Part shown: positions 26,101-35,800 of the stretch, in pieces | Layout of the letters: each line of letters starts with the position of its first letter | How positions within the stretch are numbered: the first letter of the stretch is position 1 | Assembly (NCBI RefSeq): GCF_905475465.1 | Contig: NC_062243.1 | Coordinates: 1,384,001 to 1,448,000, forward strand | Direction of reading: 5' to 3' | From: Pieris napi | Taxonomy: Eukaryota; Arthropoda; Insecta; Lepidoptera; Pieridae | Length of the DNA: 64,000 nt | Notes under the pieces: generated by a model | Database searches by the model: none | Told to the model about the DNA's origin: nothing | Seen by the model: only the letters and a program-made list of their open reading frames with translations | Position numbers and translations under genes: made by a program

Positions 26101-28905
26101 TCTCGACACCGAATGGGACAAAATCATATTCGGAGCCTAGCCCCTGTATTTGCATGAATATGTTATTAATTTTATTTTATTAAAGCAGTTTTTTATTTTT
26201 GTAAAAATTTGGCTGATAATATTTATTTATTTAATGGTCGGCAACGCAAGTGTTGAGTCAGTTATCTCTTAAGCTTTTTTAAATCTACAAAATATATCAA
26301 ACCGTTTAGGAGTTTTAATAATTTTACTGGAACTATCTTGACCACTCCGATCTAGCCATAAATCTGTACTCAGTGCATGTGGGAAGAAGGTCACCTGTTC
26401 CGCCAACATATAAACAAACAATTTTCTTATAATACGCGTTTTCAAGGTGTTTTATGTTTTATTTCTGTTTATTATTTAATCGCCTACGAGTAGTATTTGC
26501 ATATCGCCCGTTTCTAAATTCAATTTTCGTGGAAAACAATGTTTTGTTGTAATCCCAGAAATCTGAATCTTTAGCCTCCGAACCCAATAACCTATCTCAA
26601 TCTATAATCCACCATCTGGGATAGTAATCTTAATCCAAATGTTGGAACAAGTGTGCCAATAGCCAATCGAAGGATTGTAACACCCATCTGTCGATACAAG
26701 CTATCCATGGGAGGTCGTATCGGTGTCTGTGGATAGACCTTTGTATGAAAATGACAGTTGACGACAGCTCGATTTCAACAGTTAATTATTATAACAGATT
26801 TTAACTTACACCAGTTTTTGAAATAATTAAAATAACTGTTTGTTATGTTTTAAACTTACACATGTATATTGTAATGTTATTTGTACGGATTTACTTACTT
26901 TATTTGGTTTGTACATTGATTATCAAATATCAGTGAAAACTCGGTAAAATGCAACGTGACAAAGAGCATTTTATCTGTCGCCAAAAATGGTTTGTCTTCG
27001 TAGGGTTTTGTTATTGGGATGCAGATAGGAGATCGATCGACTGTCGCGGTCTGATCTCAGATTGTGGATTATTTATTGGGTTCGGGCGTAAATGAATTGC
27101 GTCTTGGTTCAGATAAATTATAATCCAACGCTACAGCCCTATATGGGCCTTGGGCTTGCATCCGTTTTTTGACCAATTTATTTCTTTTCATAGACAAGTC
27201 GGTGATCAGCCTTCTGTGTCAGACACGTGTCTTTTTAGACCTGCCTGTCCCCACGATGTTTGCCTTCACCGTACCTTCATTAAGCACATGTCACTAGGCC
27301 AACACTGCTCAAATCATATAATATTTAGTCAAAATTAGATTTTACAAGAGACATACTTTGCTAAAATAATATTTTATACAGGATAGTGTAACTGTTCGTC
27401 TGTCTTATAACTATTATCCTAGGATTCTGACAACTTGCAAATGATGTGTGAAACATGTTCTCTATAATAGCTTGATTCAAAACTAGTGTTTTGATTGTAA
27501 ATTGGCCCAGAATATTGTGAGGATCGTACGCTATTACATAATAAAGTTCATAATTGATCATACTTGAATGATCATGATGTAAGGATTGCCTCTGTTCAAC
27601 AATTCGTATGACTCAAAACTTGGCGATTAAAAAAGTGGCGGAGAGTTTCTTGCCAGCCTTGCGATTCTGTAACTCACTTTTCGAACTGACACACCGGTTT
27701 TCAGCGAAAAGTGAGTTTCAGAATCGCAAGGCAGTTCTTATTTCCCGCTCTACGAACTGGCAGTAAATTTAGAATCAATTTAACATCATTTCTGTTGTCG
27801 TTCTTAATTTTACTTGTTTACCTTAATGAATCAAGTTATTGAAGTGAAACTTCTTTATCGGGGTTGGAAAAAAATTTAGTGTAACATTTTTTCGTTACGC
27901 GTCACATTTTTCCGTTACGCGCCGTCTTTTGAAGGGAAACTTCTTTATCGACGTATGGGAGAAATTTTGTAGCAGGTTACGCGCCATGTTGCTTTTTGAA
28001 GTCAAACTTCTTTATCGGCGTTGGAAAAAAATTTACACACATTTGTCACATTTTTCGGTTACGCGCCATCTTTTTCTTGTCCCTACCACGGTTGATCCGA
28101 AGAGATTCGAAGCCATTAGTAACAAAAATATATAATAACGATAACAATGATAGTAATCCTAATAATTCTATTACAATTAATGAAATTCTGTAATAATCTT
28201 AGTACTACATATTAGTACAGTAATAAGTTAAAATGAAATAATTGTATTTGTATTCATGTCTATGATAATAAAAGCCTTTTGTTAAACTTTATCTAATTTA
28301 ACTTTATTTAACCAATTTCTGTAAAGTTGCATATAGTAGATCATTTTTCGAAAAATAAGGTCATAAAGAAGTTTCACTTCTTACGTGTGTACACCTAGTA
28401 CACGCACACATTTTTTTATTATTTTGAGTTTAATAGTTAATACTTACGCTTCTTTCCCGTCGTCTCCTTTATAAGGAACAATAAATACACCTTCGCTATC
28501 CAAATGAACGTATTTCACAAAAGACACTCTTATTATATACTGAGTTCTACTTGCACTGTATTGTTTCATCGGTTCCCTCAAATAAATAAACAATTTTCCC
28601 TTTTTATTATCAAACTCGTATGGTCTGTGTTGATTAACAATATCCGTTACACCATCCAAAACTTTTATCGAACCACTCTTTATCTCTAACTCCTTTGCAT
28701 CCAACTCAATAATATTCACATTTGGCGCATTTGCTATTACCGTTATTAATAAATCACAATCGTAATATGATGTTCCATCTTTAAATATATGCGGTATTAT
28801 CGTAAGCTCATATTGCGCGGGATAAATTGTGTAATTCAAACATTCTTCTTCCAAAACGTACGCTTTGGTTGTAGAAATGAACAACAAAATAGTGAAGAAC
28901 AACAT
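11069..28905 (-). CDS. Gene B: catalytically dead M1 aminopeptidase homologue, truncated C-terminus
   Basis: Eleven exons: 28905-28448, 24579-24406, 19867-19553, 18805-18616, 18222-17963, 17341-17149, 16599-16413, 13494-13397, 12830-12648, 12268-12090, 11195-11069. All introns are GT-AG, phases join and no stop interrupts the frame (787 codons). Residues 1-17 look like a signal peptide (MLFFTILLFISTTKAYV). The M1 fold is clear (YFFPCFNNPEF, GYYRVNYD, FACSIIHQPC). The active site is gone: GAMEN is replaced by GYEIGS, HEXXH by QQLSR, and the catalytic Tyr of the TYQKAG region by Met (VTMKTAS). The Glu of NEG survives as KEG. The frame stops at TAA inside exon 11, before a Cys that C and D share and before any GPI signal. 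It could be a secreted pseudo-peptidase or a pseudogene without frameshifts. Confidence 0.85.
11900..12030 (-). mobile_element. LINE 3' tail (CAGATACATC family)
   Basis: (TTTA)n then AACTAAACAGATACATCTCT and AGACACATTGGACATATCCA. Related copy at 52262. Gene B intron 10. Confidence 0.55.
13148..13335 (+). mobile_element. SINE (family 2), diverged
   Basis: GTCGTAGGTTCGACCCCGGC, then ATTTAACATTCACTCGTATG and ACCTACTTGCCTATT. Diverged copy in gene B intron 8. Confidence 0.6.
13495..14588. other. Intron 7 of gene B, proximal part
   Basis: No family recognised. The block 14040-14340 is less AT-rich and may be an old repeat. Confidence 0.4.
14589..14674. mobile_element. CCTTGCGATTCTG-family MITE, copy 2
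   Basis: 86 bases from CCTTGCGATTCTG to CGAATCGCAGGG with CTG on both sides. In gene B intron 7. Confidence 0.75.
15065..16090 (-). pseudogene. mariner transposase (D,D34D), frameshifted
   Basis: ATG at 16090 (MENLKYRIIYEYEFRRG), then the helix-turn-helix region, WVPHELTE, TCDEKWILYDN (first Asp), LLHDNARPHTA (second) and YSPDLAPTDYHFF (third, 34 residues on). The frame breaks at 15515-15522, where CAAA is doubled on the plus strand: the KKLLVSV frame runs to a stop and WWTSAGIVHC continues in another frame. The C-terminal end beyond DFIDSRP is also scrambled. Not functional. Confidence 0.88.
15065..16277 (-). mobile_element. mariner transposon, 3' truncated and inactive
   Basis: The 5' terminus reads TTAGGTCCTTACATATGAAA on the minus strand from 16277, with TA outside. 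No matching inverted terminus is seen at the low end, so the element is cut there. It lies in gene B between exons 7 and 8. Confidence 0.85.
16745..16925 (-). mobile_element. (GACTTT)n-tailed repeat, copy 4, reverse
   Basis: CACTTATGAACGTCAACAAA, AGTCAAGGGCGTAGAGCGGG and AACTCTTCGCCACTCTTTTA. Gene B intron 6. Confidence 0.55.
17718..17930 (-). mobile_element. SINE (family 2), 5'-truncated, reverse
   Basis: Complement of the family 2 body: GCGCTACAACCTTTA ... CGTCGACTTTTTGGGTCTAA ... CGTTCGAGCGAATG. Gene B intron 5. Confidence 0.7.
18616..18805 (-). CDS. Gene B exon 4, position of HEXXH
   Basis: Aligning IWLGN with MWFGN of C puts QQLSR where HETTH stands, and WFKEGVATYF where WLNEGFANYF stands. 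Two zinc-binding His and the general-base Glu are lost; the third zinc ligand Glu remains. The splice sites are good and the frame is open. Confidence 0.88.
19553..19867 (-). CDS. Gene B exon 3, position of GAMEN
   Basis: The exon is 315 nt, as in C. The end reads NGYEIGSWNLLTNR where C reads GAMENWGLVKYR. The exopeptidase motif that binds the free N-terminus is therefore absent. Confidence 0.87.
19894..20010. mobile_element. CCTTGCGATTCTG-family MITE, copy 3, left end lost
   Basis: Retains AACTCACTTTTCGAACTC internally and GAATCGCAAGG at the right, followed by CAG. It abuts gene B exon 3. Confidence 0.65.
20250..20445. mobile_element. LINE-type repeat fragment, second copy
   Basis: GGGGGGCAAACGAATATACG, GGGCAGTCATCGCTGCCTAT, CACAGTTCGCTAGCTCGC. 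Gene B intron 2. Confidence 0.5.
21221..22666. mobile_element. Palindromic foldback element, Harbinger-type (copy 1)
   Basis: Starts TAGACCAGTGC and ends GCACTGGTCTA, flanked by TTA on both sides (21218-21220, 22667-22669). The two arms are inverted copies of about 650 bases each around a short centre near 21950. No real coding region; open frames inside are by-products. TWA duplication suggests Harbinger mobilisation. It lies in gene B intron 2. Confidence 0.85.
22667..23737. other. Intron 2 of gene B, part
   Basis: A possible reverse LINE tail (TAAACTTTATTATACACAAC, then GGCCTCCACACTAGGATCCC) at 22925-23040; otherwise nothing seen. Confidence 0.4.
23738..24247 (+). pseudogene. LINE reverse transcriptase thumb region, 5'-truncated
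   Basis: YKCYIRPLLEYAYRIWNPYF, LERVQRKATKMIRSL, SRRLRGNLIETYKIL and VVADWNRLP are the conserved end of jockey/CR1-type ORF2. The frame is open to TAA. Upstream domains are absent. Gene B intron 2. Confidence 0.85.
24580..25085. other. Intron 1 of gene B, part
   Basis: Nothing recognised. The 24900-25060 block is less AT-rich, without an open frame. Confidence 0.4.
25090..25324 (+). mobile_element. (GACTTT)n-tailed repeat, copy 2
   Basis: Same blocks in the same order, ending TTTTGACTTTGACTTTGA. Gene B intron 1. Confidence 0.65.
25965..26155 (-). pseudogene. Non-LTR retroelement C-terminal fragment
   Basis: Minus strand reads YDFVPFGVETLVPWSPSAIR, LFKEIAKRQ and SLAIQRGNVASI with a stop between. 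This FVPxxVETLGPW...RISxAIQRGNAASI pattern is common at the end of retroelement polyproteins. Gene B intron 1. Confidence 0.6.
26578..27085. mobile_element. Putative terminal-inverted-repeat element
   Basis: CCGAACCCAATAA at the left, TTATTGGGTTCGG at the right, with related sub-terminal ATAATCCAC / GTGGATTAT. No clear target duplication. Gene B intron 1. Confidence 0.5.
27165..27300 (-). mobile_element. SINE (family 2), short reverse fragment
   Basis: GGTGATCAGCCTTCTGTGTC and CCACGATGTTTGCCTTCACC are the complement of the family 2 body. Confidence 0.5.
27608..27850 (+). mobile_element. (GACTTT)n-tailed repeat, copy 3, split by a MITE
   Basis: TTGGCGATTAAAAAAGTGGC and TTCTTATTTCCCGCTCTACG with the 75-base MITE 27657-27731 inside. 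Its right end runs into the Helentron-like element. Confidence 0.6.
27657..27731. mobile_element. CCTTGCGATTCTG-family MITE, copy 4, nested in another repeat
   Basis: 75 bases between two CAG (27654-27656, 27732-27734), splitting the phrase TTGCCAG-TTCTT of the surrounding GACTTT-tailed repeat. Confidence 0.8.
27841..28410 (+). mobile_element. Helentron-like non-autonomous element, copy 2
   Basis: Same family. The 5' unit (GAAGTGAAACTTCTTTATCG...TTACGCG) is present three times in tandem, beginning near 27841, 27929 and 27996. Ends TACACCTAGTACACGCACACA before a T run. Gene B intron 1. Confidence 0.5.
28448..28905 (-). CDS. Gene B exon 1, start codon and signal peptide
   Basis: ATG at 28905 opens MLFFTILLFISTTK, a typical cleaved leader. 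A TTG two codons upstream is not a convincing start. The exon is 458 nt to the donor GTAAGT, the same length as the coding part of C exon 1. It encodes the N-terminal beta domain (YPAQYELTIIPHIF). Confidence 0.88.
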
Positions 28906-29686
28906 TATCAATACACTTTACATATATTCAATGCAACTAATATTTTTATGATTTTAAATACAGAAAAGGAATTCGCGGCGAAATGACCGACGCGTCCGCT
29001 CTTAGCGAACGTTCGAATTGTTTATGTTGCGTCTATAACCGTTGCGTATTATTTTGGCCATTATACCTTTGGTTAGTATTATGACGTATTTTTCACCTTT
29101 AATAAACATATGAAACTTAATAGATCAACGGGGGTCAGATGGGGGTAATTTACGAGTAGTTTTTGACATTTACCTACGTATATACTTATAAACTGGAGGA
29201 GGGGAAATTAAAGTAATATATAAATACGAGTTAATAATTTATTACGTAAAATACAATAACAGCAACATTAATTGAAATATATGTTTAGTTAATATCATAG
29301 TGGAAAGGGATCTCTTTCGAATTTTATTTACATTTTCTATCCTAAACTCTATTTAATACATAATTTAAAATAAATACTATCAAATTACAGTTATTTGCAA
29401 TAACCTACATTAAGGGTCTGTTTCACAATGTATGGATAAAGTACTAAATAGCTATGCAACACATAAATTATTTGGAAGATAAATTGTGCTATTTGACACT
29501 TCTTCGGACTCATAACTTTTGATGGACTTTATGTGACGAATAGCGCTATCTGACAGTAGTGAAACGCAACAATAGTGTTTATCCTACCAATAAGTAATCA
29601 ATAGCTAATTTGGAACTTATGTAGAACTTATCCGTACATTGTGAAACCGACCCTAAATCTTTTTAATAATATTGTCAACATGAAAT
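28906..29686. other. Intergenic between gene C (stop) and gene B (start)
   Basis: Only about 780 bases, both genes on the minus strand. It must hold the 3' UTR of C and any promoter of B. A GC-rich patch (28975-29010) lies just upstream of B. Confidence 0.5.
28951..28960 (-). promoter_or_regulatory. Possible TATA-like element of gene B
   Basis: TATTTAAAAT on the minus strand about 46 bases before the ATG. If used, the leader would be very short. Weak evidence. Confidence 0.25.
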
Positions 29687-29896
29687 TTACAAGGCACAAA
29701 CTGCCCAAAATATTCCAAAAAGAATCATAAACATAGAAGAAGTCACAAGATGAGCGCTGCCCTTCAAAGTGGCCAGGATATCTAAATTATGGTTGTCAGC
29801 CCATGATGTTAGTGCTTTTGCTGCCGCCAAAGAAGTTTTCGCTTTTGTCACGGCTTCCTCACCACATTCCTCACAGGAAGAAAGCCAGGAATCGAA
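29687..29896 (-). CDS. Gene C last exon with GPI signal and stop
   Basis: Starts FDSWLSSCEECGEE after acceptor TTCTTTCAG and ends in a hydrophobic stretch and TAA at 29687-29689. It is separated from exon 13 by a 5.5 kb intron full of mobile elements. Confidence 0.9.
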   Translation of the reverse strand, partial: FDSWLSSCEECGEEAVTKAKTSLAAAKALTSWADNHNLDILATLKGSAHLVTSSMFMILFGIFWAVCAL

Positions 29897-32800
29897 CTGA
29901 AAGAAAGACAAAGTTCAGTGCGTAGGTAGGTGCTTACCTTTAATAATATAAAGTAAGGATAAACATATAGATATATATTATGATAGAGTTTGAAATCTAA
30001 AGGTGGGAACTGACCAAAGTTACGAGGTGTAATGTAGCATTCGCATCGAGCATGTTACGCTGTGTTCTAAATTAAATCAGCGTAACATGCTCGTCAAAAC
30101 TCTGTGCTTCACTTTCGCCGCCAGTGTTCACGAGATGTGATAGTGATAATGTTGATATCTTTCATTCTATTTAATTATTGTTTCATCCAAATTAAGAAGA
30201 AGAAAAAATGTTACTGGACATAAAACTTATTTAAAAACACAGGCGTATGAGGTGGTTTGTTATTGATTGCAATATTAAAAACCAAATAATTACTGGACAG
30301 TATAAAAATTTTGTACGCAGGTCTCGATTTTGAAGAACTGTTGAATTTAATTGGACCAAAAGTACTTAAAAAAGACACAATTTATAGAAAATCATAATCA
30401 TGATGACTCGCGACGTGCGACGCGTAATTACTGAACCTCGTAACAGTCAAAGGATTCGCCAAAAAACCGACAGCCGGGTGGAGCACTCAAAGCGAGCAAC
30501 GAGCGGCTCGTTGCTCGCTGGTTTCCCCGTAACACGACGTACTGACTGCTCGAATGCTCGCTGTGTAGCATTACATAAAGGTGGGAACTGACCAACGTTA
30601 CGAGGTGTAATGTAACATGTAATGTAATGTTACACAGCGAGCATTCGTGCAGTCAGTACGTCGTGTTACGGGGAAACCAGCGAGCAACGAGCCGCTCGTT
30701 GCTCGCTTTGAGTGCTCCACCCGGCTGTCGGTTTTTTGGCGAATCCTTTGACTGCTACGCGGTTCAGTAATTACGCGTCGCACGTCGCGAGTGATCATGA
30801 TTATGATTTTCTATAAATTGTGTCTTTTTTAAGTACTTTTGGTCCAATTAAATTCAACAGTTCTTCAAAATCGAGACCTGCGTACAAAGTTTTTATTCTG
30901 TCCAGTAATCATTTGGTTTTTAATATTGCAATCAATAACAAACCACCTCATACGCCTGTGTTTTTAAATAAGTTTTATGTCTAGTAACATTTTTTCTTCT
31001 TCTTAATTTGGATGAAACAATAATTAAATAGAATGAAAGATATCAACATTATCACTATCACATCTCGTGAACACTGGCGGCGAAAGTGGAGCACAGAGTT
31101 TTGACGAGCATGTTACGCCAATTTTAGAACACAGCGTAACATGCTCAATGCGTAACACGCTCGATGCGAATGCTACATTACACCTCGTAACTTTGGTCAG
31201 TTCCCACCTTTACATGTTACCAACGTTACGAGGTGTAATGTAACATGTAATGTAATGCTACACAGCGAGCATTCGAGCAGTCAGTACGTCGTGTTACGGG
31301 GAAACCAGCGAGCAACGAGCCGCTCGTTGCTCGCTTTGAGTGCTCCACCCGGCTGTCGGTTTTTTGGCGAATCCTTTGACTGTTACGCGGTTCAGTAATT
31401 ACGCGTCGCACATCGCGAGTGATCATGATTATGATGTCCAGTAACATTTTTTCTTCTTCTTAATTTGGATGAAACAATTATTAAATAGAATGAAAGATGT
31501 GATAGTGATAATGTTGATACATTATCACTATCACATCTCGTGAACACTGGCGGCGAAAGTGGAGCACAGAGTTTTGACGAGCATGTTTTTAGAACACAGC
31601 GTAACATGCTCGATGCGTAACACGCTCGATGCGAATGCTACATTACACCTCGTAACTTTGGTCAGTTCCCACCTTTAGGATTATTACTACTTGACATGTA
31701 ACTTAAAGGTGGGAACTGACCAAAGTTACGAGGTGTAATGTAGCATTCGCATCGAGCTTGTTACGCATCGAGCATGTTACGCTGTGTATTAAAATCGGCG
31801 TAACATGCTCGTCAAACGTCTGTGCTCCGCTTTCGCCGCCAGTGTTCACGAGATGGCCGACAGCGAGGACGCGTTGGTATCTTTGATTCTACTTAATTAT
31901 TGTTTCATTCAAATTAAGAAGAAGAAAAAACGTTACTGGAGATCAAACTTATTTAAAAACAGAGGCGTATGTGGTGGTTTGTCATTGATAGCAACTTTGA
32001 AAAACCAAATGATTACTGGACAGTATAAAAACTTTGTACGCATGTCTCCGATCGATTTTGAAAAACTGTTGAATTTATTTGCTCTGGATGAGCTGGGTTC
32101 CACAACATTTCCTCTTTTCTTCCATTTTATAGAAAAATACAGAGATTTTTTTTTGTTCCACTCCATGTTTGATTGATTGATTGACGTGTGATTACTCGCG
32201 ACGCGCGTGCGCTCGGGACGACTTTTGACAAAGAGCGTACTGACCGAACCGCGTAACACTCAAAGGATTCGCCAAAAAACCGACAGCCGAGTGGAGCACT
32301 CAAAGCGAGCAACGAGCGGCTCGTTGCTCTCTGGTTTCCCCGTAACACGACGTACTGACTGCACGAATGCTCGCTGTGTAACATTACATTACATGTTACA
32401 TTACACCTCGTAACGTTGGTCAGTTCCCACCTTAATATTTAATTTTACGGAAGTATTGTATCATGCAACTGATTCATTTCAATGATTGTTTATTATTAAT
32501 CGATTGTGTTCAAACACACACATTGACATTGCAAAATCCTTATTTAATATGAAAAGTCATAGGTACAAGGAAAATTAAATAATATTTCCCTCCGACTAGG
32601 AGAACTCAGTTACCATGGGTATTTTCAAGTCCAATAGACTTTAAAAAAATAAATCAGTAAAATTTCGTAAACAAAAGACTCTGTTTAATTTGACTCAAAG
32701 AGACATAAAGCTTTATAAGTAATTTTTCATAAATAATGGCAAATTCAATGACAACATTTTTGTTTATATAATATTTAATATGCAACTATAATAAGGTCCC

Positions 32801-35800
32801 ACCTCATTCTGATGACAAGCTTACAAATTTGGGGAGATTCATTTGTTTTCCGATCACGTAGTTTTTGAATTTAATGAAGTTATAACATCTTATTAGTCCT
32901 ATTATTTATAATAAGTGGCTGTGCTAATTTCTCGTGCTAACCTTGCTTTTTTCACATCTACGTAATTATGAACCATAAATGATTAATTTCGTTTAATTGT
33001 TTTGCCATTGAACGCAACTTCAGTGTCAACAGAATTGGCACAATTTCAATGTCTATTTCGAGATGTGTTGCATTGCATTAGTTTATATTTAACTTTACTT
33101 TTAAGAAAGGAATTTTTGTAATAATTGCATTTCCTTTTAAGTGTAAGAAACCTCTAATTGATATTAAGATTATTTTCAGCAATCACTTAAAAAAGGATAT
33201 TTAGTAGAGCCCGATTTCTATGAATCGGCGTTAAAAATAAATGAGCAGCAAGCAGATGTTTTATTTCATAATTCGCGAACGTAAGTACGCAAATATATTA
33301 CAAAACATTGAAAATGTAATATTTAAACTGGCAACAATTTCCCTTATTATGTGATTTGAGACTAATAATTTAATCAGGCAAGATGTCTATATTTGTAACG
33401 AATAAACTCAAAAACTACTAGACCGATTTCAAAAATGATTTCAGTATTGGAATGCCAAAATGTTTGAGTAGAAAAATAACATATTATGCCCAAACATGCG
33501 ACGCCAGGACAGATCAATGATTAATTAAATCATCAAAAACATCTCAATGAATAATTACTGCTAAGGTTACGTAACGCATAAACATAATATACACAGTCTA
33601 CTTAGGTTCGATTTTAGGCAAAATTATGTTTCTGTAAAGCAGGTATACAGCAAGCTTGATTGTAATTTAAGCAGACCACAATGTTTTTTTAATGTAATAG
33701 GAGGCAAACGGGCAGGAGGCTCACCTGATGTTTGTGATACCGCCACCTATGGACACTCACATTGACAGAAGAATTTCAAGCCGGCCGGCATTTCAAGAAT
33801 TGGTACGCTCTTTACTTGAAGGACCCTAAGGCCTAAGGAATTTCTTCGGAAATACTTTGGGCAGCAGGTTACACATAGTGGTTACCTTATGCCACATTTT
33901 AATTTAAACAATACCGCCTATTTTGGAATCATTACGGATTTTCACAATGAAAGTGATTTGAGTATTACAATTTATTTTGCGTTATTGGTTTAGTGCCAAA
34001 TGATTCATATAATTTTCTGTCTATAGTTTTGTATCTATGTCTAGGTCATGATCACAGAAAACTTGTAAAACGTTAATGTGTGGGATTGTTTATTATTGTA
34101 AATATGACTTATGATTCTTCGAAGAAAAACGAAATGAAATAATAATAGAAAATAGACAAAAAAATATTGTTATATTTAAAATGATGTGTTACACAATGTT
34201 GATAAGGGATTTCTTTATTATAAATATCGCAAACTAAGCAAAACTTTAAAGCTAGTTTATTAAGTTGAACAAAATTGAAATTGATTAATTCTACAGAATA
34301 CGGTGGTCAAAAATATAATTATAATAATATTATATTTATAATTTATAGATTTTTCACGATATAGATAAATTTTGTTAACTCTCTCATTTCTGTACATCTG
34401 AAAAAAAAACTCCTTTACAAATCAACTCAATAAAGTGTTAGAGTATCATAAATATTGGCCGAGTCACTTCCCCCTATTGACCTTTTAGCTAATTACTCGT
34501 TGTGACCTAAATGACCAAACAAACAAACACATAATGAAGGGTTACGACAAACGGATTCTATTTTCATTCGCGCTAATGAAAGTGTACTCAGGTATATTTC
34601 TTTATTGAGTTGTTGTTGCGTTGTTAATTTTTGTCAACATTACTTCATTACCTATATTACAACTTGTGCCTATTATGGAGTTTAGGAGAAATGTGGCGTG
34701 TCATCAAACATAGAAGAGCGGTCCTCAAAGGTAATTCTGTTCTAAACGGTACGCTATACCATGAGCTTAAAGCTAAGGGGGTGTCGAAGGGTCAAATAAA
34801 CTCACTCGAATAGTATGTGTCAAAAAATCTAAACTCACGCGAGGCAAATGCATACCTCAGGACTTATCAAATATATAAAATTCTCGTGTCACAATTCGTT
34901 CCCATACTCCTCCGAAACGGCTCGACCGATTCTTATGAAATGTTTTATGCATATTCAGTAAGTCTGAGAATCAGCTACTATCTATCTTTCAAACCCCTAA
35001 GTGATAAGGGGTGTCTACCCCAATTTTTTTTGTTTTTATTGTTATCGCATACAAAAATACATACAATCCTTAATTTTCACCTCTCTACAATCAACCCCTC
35101 TTTTTTATTTGTTAATTTAAATCTTATGTCTTGAACTCAGAGGTTCATATAGTTAAAAATTCACAGAAAAACCTACAAGTTTTCATTCCGGAAAATCGAA
35201 CAGTCTGCGGGGTAGCATAGCAAAATGTTCCATGTTGGTAGGTACTAAAAAGGTAGGCTAAAAATCATATTAAGGAGAAACGATCGCGGGGGCAGCTAGT
35301 TATATATATATAAATGCTCGCACAAGAGTCTTATACAGGGAATTCGATGGCGTACACTTGGATCACTTCTGGAAGTATAGTAAGATATTTAATTTAATAT
35401 TTTCAAACGAATACTTACAGTATCAAATTCGCTTTGAGTATGTAGAGATGTGGCGATTGACGATAGAACTCCGTCGAAAGATGGATAACTGAAAAAATAA
35501 TTACTTTAAAACCCATACATTATTATATTATTCTACGATGCTCATTTGTTTCACATCAAAATTTTACAATTTCAAAATGTTTAACACGCGCTGAATTACG
35601 TATGATGCCGAGGGATTAAATTAAATGCGCTAGAAAAGACAATGTTATTTAAAATACATACATAGATTTCCATTGTGCTAAGTTCTTGTCTAATTCTTCA
35701 ATTACTAGGGAAACGTGGCTGTGATTAGCAAGAACACTGCTTAAGGGAACAGTCAGATCTTGAGTCAGTATTGGACTATTTTCCAATTGCGTCGATACTA

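Noticed and set aside
27929..28193. Frames in the Helentron-like element copy 2
   Set aside because: They follow the tandem 5' units and encode nothing recognisable.
30400..30591. Repeated frames starting TRDVRRVITEPRNSQRIRQ (also 30598-30798, 31226-31447, 32207-32413)
   Set aside because: They all lie in the GC-rich end of the MITE family and appear in several frames and both strands. They are conserved DNA, not protein.
34631..34813. 60-codon frame with HRRAVLKGNSVLNGT
   Set aside because: No splice context or family recognised; too short to call a gene without conservation.
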